A stretch of 64,000 bases of DNA from an uncultured Amylibacter sp. Lineage in GTDB: Bacteria > Pseudomonadota > Alphaproteobacteria > Rhodobacterales > Rhodobacteraceae. The translations under genes and the position numbers were made by a program. A model generated the notes under the pieces. That model had not been told where the DNA came from and did not search any database. It was given only the letters and a program-made list of their open reading frames with translations. The DNA lies in the NCBI GenBank assembly GCA_947497475.1, contig CANMGS010000001.1:558001-622000 (forward strand), in the 5' to 3' direction. Positions 58,594-64,000 of this stretch are shown one piece after another (the first letter of the stretch is position 1; every line of letters starts with the position of its first letter).

Positions 58594-59328
58594 TTATTCA
58601 GCTTCGCCGCCATCTTTTGGCAAGTTGAATAGGCTATCTGCATCGATCTCTGGTTCGTCGTCTTTCTTCACATCATCTGTCAAAGTGAAGTTCTCAAAAC
58701 CACTGACTGAGCTTGGCATTTGTGGTTCGTCAGGCATGTGCAATGATTGCTCTGTTGAAACAAGCTTCATGCGCTCTTCTTCAGACATCGCACTGCCATC
58801 TTTTGCAGCTTTTTTAGCAGCCTTTTGAACAGCCGCGTCTAATTCGATCTGCTTACACAAACCTAATGCAACAGGGTCGATTGGCTGAATGTTTGCGATG
58901 TTCCAATGTGTGCGATCACGTAATGCTTGGATTGTTGGTTTTGTCGTACCAACTAATTTAGACACCTGACCGTCTGTCAATTCTGGGTGGAACTTTACCA
59001 ACCACAAGATACCTGATGGGCGGTCTTGGCGTTTTGAAAGCGGTGTGTAGCGCGGGCCACGGCGTTTTTGTTCGCCTTCGGCAGCAGCGTTGTATTTTAG
59101 CTGTAGCTTGTGAATTGGCTTCTCTTCACCTGCTTTGATCTCTTCTGCAGTCAACTGGTTGTTGGCAATCGGATCAAACCCTTTGATGCCTTGTGCCACT
59201 TCACCGTCAGCGATGCCGTTCACTTCTAACTCGTGCAAACCACAGAAATCTGCGATCTGTTTAAACGTTAAAGTCGTGTTATCAACCAACCAAACAGCGG
59301 TTGCTTTTGCCATAATAGGTAGAGCCAT
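58594..59328 (-). CDS. Cell cycle regulator TrcR-like (DUF1013)
   Basis: MALPIMAKATAVWLVDNTTLTFKQIADFCGLHELEVNGIADGEVAQGIKGFDPI...RPSGILWLVKFHPELTDGQVSKLVGTTKPTIQALRDRTHWN. Confidence 0.9.
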   Translation of the reverse strand: MALPIMAKATAVWLVDNTTLTFKQIADFCGLHELEVNGIADGEVAQGIKGFDPIANNQLTAEEIKAGEEKPIHKLQLKYNAAAEGEQKRRGPRYTPLSKRQDRPSGILWLVKFHPELTDGQVSKLVGTTKPTIQALRDRTHWNIANIQPIDPVALGLCKQIELDAAVQKAAKKAAKDGSAMSEEERMKLVSTEQSLHMPDEPQMPSSVSGFENFTLTDDVKKDDEPEIDADSLFNLPKDGGEAE

Positions 59329-59461
59329 ATCAGCGTTCCTTATCCATACATCTCTCCCGTACCGAGAATCGGGTACCAGCCGCTTTGGCCAGTGAATTTT
59401 CCGTTTCAAGAGGGGAATTCCCCGTCTATATAGGGTGAAACGACCAAAAGGGAAAGTCCTA

Positions 59462-60097
59462 ATGTTTCGCAGCTTATTAGCCTTCTTATTGTTGTCTTTC
59501 CCCGCTCATGCCGAAGGCGAACGACCAGGCGATTTTGATTATTACGTCATGTCTTTATCTTGGACACCAACATGGTGCGAACTGACAGGCGACGCGCGCA
59601 AATCACCACAATGCGACAGTGGCAAAGGTCATGGTTTCACATTGCACGGACTGTGGCCACAATTTACCGATGGCGGCTGGCCAAGCTATTGTCGAACAAC
59701 AGCCCGCAATCCTTCGCGCACTATGTCGAATGATATGGCGGACATCATGGGCACCAGTGGATTGGCATGGCACCAATGGAAAAAACATGGGCGCTGTACG
59801 GGCCTATCTGCGGCGGATTACTATGCATTGTCACGTATGGCTTATGGCAAAATCAACCGCCCTGCTGTTTTGCGAAAATTGAAGAAAGACATTCAACTAC
59901 CCGCTTCCGTGATTGAAGATGCCTTTATGGAAGCCAATCCGACATTGTTGCAAAACCAAGTGACGATCACATGCAAGGCACGTCAAATCCAAGAAGTACG
60001 TATTTGTATGACAAAAGATTTAGAGCTGACGAAATGCGGGCGTGATGTGATTAAGGATTGCTCATTACGTGACGCTGGATTGGCGAAGATACGTTAA
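59462..60097 (+). CDS. Ribonuclease T2 family protein
   Basis: FTLHGLWPQFTDGGWPSYC and WHQWKKHGRCTG (CAS-1/CAS-2). Confidence 0.93.
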   Translation: MFRSLLAFLLLSFPAHAEGERPGDFDYYVMSLSWTPTWCELTGDARKSPQCDSGKGHGFTLHGLWPQFTDGGWPSYCRTTARNPSRTMSNDMADIMGTSGLAWHQWKKHGRCTGLSAADYYALSRMAYGKINRPAVLRKLKKDIQLPASVIEDAFMEANPTLLQNQVTITCKARQIQEVRICMTKDLELTKCGRDVIKDCSLRDAGLAKIR

Positions 60098-60101
60098 GCA
60101 T

Positions 60102-61073
60102 TTATTTTATCGTTCGTAGGACAATCTTGCCAATATGCTTTCCCGCTTCCATACGCATATGCGCGGCAGATGCATCGCTTAGATCAAAGGTTTGATCCAT
60201 AATCGGTGCCAGTTTACCAGCCTCGATCAAGGGCCAAACTTTGGTGCGTAAATCATTCGCAAGTCGTGCCTTGGTCAGATCGGTTTGTGGGCGCAGGAAT
60301 GAGCCCGTCAGCACCAGCTCTTTTGCCATAACCAATGCTATATTCATCTCGGCCTTTATACCTTGTAAAAACGCGATATTCACAAGGCGCCCACCCTGCC
60401 CTAATACCTTTAGGTTTCGTGCTGTATAATCACCGCCGACCATATCCAAAACAACGTCTATTTTCTGGTCTTTTAAGGTCTCTACAAAATCTTCATTGTG
60501 ATAATTGATCGCGATATCCGCGCCTATTTCCAGACACTTAGCGCATTTATCATCAGAACCTGCTGTCACAATTGCACGTGCACCAAAAGCGCGGGCCAGC
60601 ATTATGGCAGTCGTACCAATACCGCTGGTGCCACCATGAATAAGAACAGTTTCACCCGCCTTTAAATCCGCCTTTACAAACAGGTTAAACCAGACTGTAA
60701 AAAACGTCTCGGGCAGTGCCGCAGCAGATGCCATATCAACGCCCTTTGGAACCGGCAACACATGCCCCGCATTGGTCAGCGAATATTCCGCATAACCACC
60801 ACCCGGTAACAATGCACAAACCTCGTCCCCCACTGCCCATTGCGAAACGCTTTCCCCAACGGCCGCAATCACACCAGCACTTTCCAGCCCAGGTAGATCA
60901 GATGCGCCTTTGGGTGGGTTATAAAGCCCCGCACGTTGTAAGCAGTCTGGCCTGTTAACGCCAGCATAGTGATTCTGAATTACAACTTGCCCGTATGCAG
61001 GTGTTGGAACATCACGTGTTCCAAGTGTTAAAACCTCTGGTCCGCCATGGGTCGGTAATTCAATAACCCGCAT
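60102..61073 (-). CDS. NAD(P)H-quinone oxidoreductase / zinc-type alcohol dehydrogenase-like protein
   Basis: NHYAGVNRPDCLQRAGLYNPPKG...VLIHGGTSGIGTTAIMLARAFGARAIVTAGSDDK. Confidence 0.92.
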   Translation of the reverse strand: MRVIELPTHGGPEVLTLGTRDVPTPAYGQVVIQNHYAGVNRPDCLQRAGLYNPPKGASDLPGLESAGVIAAVGESVSQWAVGDEVCALLPGGGYAEYSLTNAGHVLPVPKGVDMASAAALPETFFTVWFNLFVKADLKAGETVLIHGGTSGIGTTAIMLARAFGARAIVTAGSDDKCAKCLEIGADIAINYHNEDFVETLKDQKIDVVLDMVGGDYTARNLKVLGQGGRLVNIAFLQGIKAEMNIALVMAKELVLTGSFLRPQTDLTKARLANDLRTKVWPLIEAGKLAPIMDQTFDLSDASAAHMRMEAGKHIGKIVLRTIK

Positions 61074-61076
61074 GGT

Positions 61077-61955
61077 TTATGCCACGTCTTTTTGACTGAA
61101 CCGTGAGTGTGAATAATCCCAATAGATTTCACGTGCGCGCATTGTGATAGGGCATTCTGGCATCATACGGTCTTCGTATTTTGCTACAGGCATAACTTTG
61201 GCAATATTACCTGTACAGAATATCTCATCTGCGGTTTCAAAATCGCTCAATGTCATTTGTGTTTCGGTAACTTTGATACCATCTGCTTGTAGCAATTTAA
61301 TTGTTCTTTGACGATTTAAACCGTTCAGGAATGTTCCATTTGGAACAGGTGTAAAGACTTCGCCATCTTTTACTGTGAACACATTCGTTGATGCGGTTTC
61401 CGCAACATTCCCATCAATGTCCAAAGACAATGCATTATTAAAGCCACGCTTACGTGCATCCGCCATGATACGCCCGTTGTTTGCATAAAGCGAACCCGCT
61501 TTGGCTTCGGTCATCGCCATATCTTGGCGTGGGCGGCAAAAAGGGGATGTTGTTAAAGAAAACGTACCAATTGCGGGCATTGGTAACTCTTCAATACACA
61601 ACGCAAAACCTGTGCTTTCTGGTTCTACATCAATGATCCCTGGCGTGCCTTGTTTGGACCACATCATAGGGCGAATATACAGTTCGGCATCTGCGTTGAA
61701 TTTTTTACAGCCTTCTTCGGACAGGCCAAATATTGTGTCGACATCAATAGGGGAAATCATACCCATGACTTCTGCCGAATGGATGATACGTTCACAGTTT
61801 AAAATCAGATCAGGACGGACGCCTTCGAACTGGCGTGCACCATCGAAAACTTGACTGCCCAACCATGCGACATGATCCGCTGCACCGATAATTGGTGCGT
61901 TACCTTCGTGCCATTCACCTTCAAAGAAAGTTACAATTTTTCCGCCTAAAGCCAT
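61077..61955 (-). CDS. ilvE: Branched-chain amino acid aminotransferase
   Basis: class IV aminotransferase; ADHVAWLGSQVFDGARQFEGVRPD, RKRGFNNALSLDIDGNVAETASTNVF, EIFCTGNIAKVMPV. Confidence 0.85.
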   Translation of the reverse strand: MALGGKIVTFFEGEWHEGNAPIIGAADHVAWLGSQVFDGARQFEGVRPDLILNCERIIHSAEVMGMISPIDVDTIFGLSEEGCKKFNADAELYIRPMMWSKQGTPGIIDVEPESTGFALCIEELPMPAIGTFSLTTSPFCRPRQDMAMTEAKAGSLYANNGRIMADARKRGFNNALSLDIDGNVAETASTNVFTVKDGEVFTPVPNGTFLNGLNRQRTIKLLQADGIKVTETQMTLSDFETADEIFCTGNIAKVMPVAKYEDRMMPECPITMRAREIYWDYSHSRFSQKDVA

Positions 61956-62104
61956 TTCAAATCCTCCCAATATTCAACTTGGCTAACGCGAATTTTGCAA
62001 CCGCTCAAGTGTGAACATTAATATTACCGTAAAAAGCAATAATATTACTCATACAGTATTTTACTTGGTATGAAGCCTATCCATTTCTCTATATTTAGCG
62101 CAAC

Positions 62105-62806
62105 TTATGATGTGCTCGTTTTGCCCGGTAGGTCATCTGGTGCACAGCTTGATGGCTTGCGAATGTCTGGAACGAACGACATCAATCCTTTGATCAATGG
62201 ATTATCTTTTAACTTTGCCTTCACAGTTTCGAATTGCATCACATTATCAATACGGCGATCAAGAAACGCCCAAGTGTTTGCATAATCGTCACTGTCATCG
62301 CCCAACCAAAAAAGAATAGTTGATGAATAAACAGCAGAAAGTGTGGCGCGTTTTGTGTACCAGTTCACATCTTCAGAGCTATCGCCCAGCGCTGTCCAAA
62401 TCTTATCCGTTGTAGCCCAAAGCACTTGTGCCCCCTCACCCGCATTCTGTGGCAATGCAAACAAGGTCACACCGCGGCGAACCGCCTCTTTTTCATCAGC
62501 CACGGCGCGAATGCGTAATTCGACAGCTTTGGCAATCTTATCACGGAAACGCATATCAGATAGGTCAGTGGAATTTAGCGCATCAACCATCGCTTCATCC
62601 CCCAAACGGTGGAAGCCCAGCGCAAGATCAACGGCACCACGAGGACATGTTTGGGCGGCAAGCCCCTCATCCACACCCGAATCTTTAACGGCTGCTTTGA
62701 ACGTTGTATCGGACCACCCATCGAACATAACATGGGGCAAAGCGGCCTCTACAAGCTGCTTTAAAGCCAATGAAATATGGTCTTGTTCGGTTTTCTTCTC
62801 AGACAT
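62105..62806 (-). CDS. COQ9 family protein
   Basis: [49 protein letters not shown]...[44 protein letters not shown]. Confidence 0.93.
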   Translation of the reverse strand: MSEKKTEQDHISLALKQLVEAALPHVMFDGWSDTTFKAAVKDSGVDEGLAAQTCPRGAVDLALGFHRLGDEAMVDALNSTDLSDMRFRDKIAKAVELRIRAVADEKEAVRRGVTLFALPQNAGEGAQVLWATTDKIWTALGDSSEDVNWYTKRATLSAVYSSTILFWLGDDSDDYANTWAFLDRRIDNVMQFETVKAKLKDNPLIKGLMSFVPDIRKPSSCAPDDLPGKTSTS

Positions 62807-62905
62807 AGGTCTATCCTCCACACACTAGACAAACAGCATTCTCACTGCTATATGGCAGCTTCCTGCAATTCTGCAACTCTAACTCTAGAAAGGTGGTGTT
62901 ACCAC

Positions 62906-63112
62906 ATGCAGGTATCAGTACGCGACAATAATGTTGATCAGGCACTTCGTGCCCTCAAGAAAAAATTGCAACGTGAAGGTGTCTTTCGTGAAATGAAGCT
63001 TAAGCAACATTACGAAAAACCGTCCGTGAAAAAAGCTCGTGAAAAAGCTGAAGCAATTCGTCGCTCGCGCAAGCTGGCTCGTAAAAAAGCACAGCGTGAA
63101 GGTCTTTTGTAA
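62906..63112 (+). CDS. rpsU: 30S ribosomal protein S21
   Basis: [61 protein letters not shown]. Confidence 0.97.
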   Translation: MQVSVRDNNVDQALRALKKKLQREGVFREMKLKQHYEKPSVKKAREKAEAIRRSRKLARKKAQREGLL

Positions 63113-63131
63113 GACCGACGACTATAAATTG

Positions 63132-63170
63132 ATAAACCCCCAAAGGTCTGTCCTGCGGGGGTTTATTTTT
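63132..63170 (+). terminator. Intrinsic terminator after rpsU
   Basis: ATAAACCCCC...GGGGGTTTAT followed by TTTT. Confidence 0.9.
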
Positions 63171-63236
63171 GCCCATTTTGATTTTACACCCAAATCACCC
63201 TATGGTTGTATTTTAGAAATCAAAGGGAGATTAAAT

Positions 63237-63437
63237 ATGAGTGTCATGAAAGTTATTGAAGTGATGGCGGACAGCAGCAAGTCATGGGAAGATGCCACAC
63301 GTAATGCAATAGAACGCGCTTCGAACTCTGTAGACAATATTGCCTCAGCTTGGGTTAAAGATCAGTCTGTGGGTGTGGATGGCGGCAAAGTCACAAAATA
63401 CCGTGTGACATTGAAAGTTTCATTCGAAGTCAAATAA
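63237..63437 (+). CDS. Dodecin family protein
   Basis: VIEVMADSSKSWEDATRNAIERASNSVDNIASAWVKDQSVGVDGGKVTKYRVTLKVSFEV. Confidence 0.95.
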   Translation: MSVMKVIEVMADSSKSWEDATRNAIERASNSVDNIASAWVKDQSVGVDGGKVTKYRVTLKVSFEVK

Positions 63438-63441
63438 ACAA

Positions 63442-63469
63442 AAGGCGCGAGGGTTACCTTCGCGCCTTA
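63442..63469. terminator. Hairpin terminator between convergent genes
   Basis: AAGGCGCGAGG...CCTTCGCGCCTT. Confidence 0.75.
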
Positions 63470-63479
63470 TTATTACGGT

Positions 63480-64000
63480 TTAGTTTTTACCCGTATCGTT
63501 CTCGTAATACTTGTCCGTTTGGACATTTGGCAATTCTGCAAAACGTTTCATCAGCTTTTCTGGGAAGTATGTGGATTTGATACCTTGAAACCCTTCTAAC
63601 TGATTAAGGATCGCAATCGTATTAATCGCGCAAGTAGCATCCAATGCGCGGCCTTGTAGTTTTGCAGCTGCTATCGCTTGTTCTGCCACTTCTGCTGATA
63701 CATAAATCTTTTGTGAAACGACATGGTGTGTGTCGCGTGCATGGAATGATCTGTAAAGCTGTAGGATGTTGTCATTCACACCGTACAATAGGTCATGCCG
63801 TTCTGGTGCATGTGAATTGAACCAACGACCCGCAGGATCATACATCACTGTTTGCGATCCATTGATCACAAGCGATGAGTGGCCACCACGTCCCGTTTTG
63901 TTGCTGACCATTGTCATCAGCATCAAAAATGGTTGTTCTTGGCTTACGTGTTCAAATTTCGCGACTTCGGTATCAGATGCGTATTTATCATCAGTGCCAT
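63480..64000 (-). CDS. Hypothetical protein, 5' end outside the window
   Basis: Frame stays open upstream of the listed Met (...TDDKYASDTEVAKFEHVSQEQPFLMLMTMVSNKTGRGGHSSLVINGSQTVMYDPAG) to the window edge. Confidence 0.6.
   Translation of the reverse strand, partial: GTDDKYASDTEVAKFEHVSQEQPFLMLMTMVSNKTGRGGHSSLVINGSQTVMYDPAGRWFNSHAPERHDLLYGVNDNILQLYRSFHARDTHHVVSQKIYVSAEVAEQAIAAAKLQGRALDATCAINTIAILNQLEGFQGIKSTYFPEKLMKRFAELPNVQTDKYYENDTGKN

Noticed and set aside
1-64000. CRISPR arrays, prophage, integrases, IS elements, tRNA/rRNA genes
   Set aside because: None recognised by eye; no repeated spacers, transposase or tRNA-like sequences noticed, but small RNAs could be missed without a search.

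Overview
The window is a gene-dense, AT-rich alphaproteobacterial chromosome segment. It is probably Rhodobacterales, judging by TrcR/DUF1013, MipZ, an F0 operon with split b/b' subunits, COQ9, and the ffh-chorismate mutase-rpsP-bluB-rimM-trmD arrangement. Most of it is core genome: gnd, polA, nth, adenosine kinase, atpI-B-E-F'-F, cfa and a fatty acid desaturase, ffh...trmD, rplS-rpmE, mipZ, dacA-like, clpS, ilvE, rpsU and dodecin. I see no prophage, CRISPR array, tRNA, rRNA or IS element. The most interesting signals are: (1) a cobalamin riboswitch followed by a perfect 18-bp Zur-like palindrome (GTTATGTTATAACATAAC) in the leader of a BtuFCD-like ABC transporter, suggesting B12 and zinc inputs on one transporter; (2) an orphan PIN-like protein next to a GC-rich multi-hairpin element; (3) an HTH regulator with a GNAT-like C-terminus and a triple-half-site operator, between a DUF898/M48 pair and a secreted HExxH protein; (4) a MarR regulator with a Cys-rich tail, an operator-like inverted repeat and a frameshifted His-rich secreted gene; (5) a coupled M19 dipeptidase / 565-aa unknown / DUF3726 operon; (6) two intergenic CtrA-type TTAA-N7-TTAA sites in front of secreted proteins of unknown function. 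All assignments come from reading the sequence and recalled family knowledge. No searches were run.
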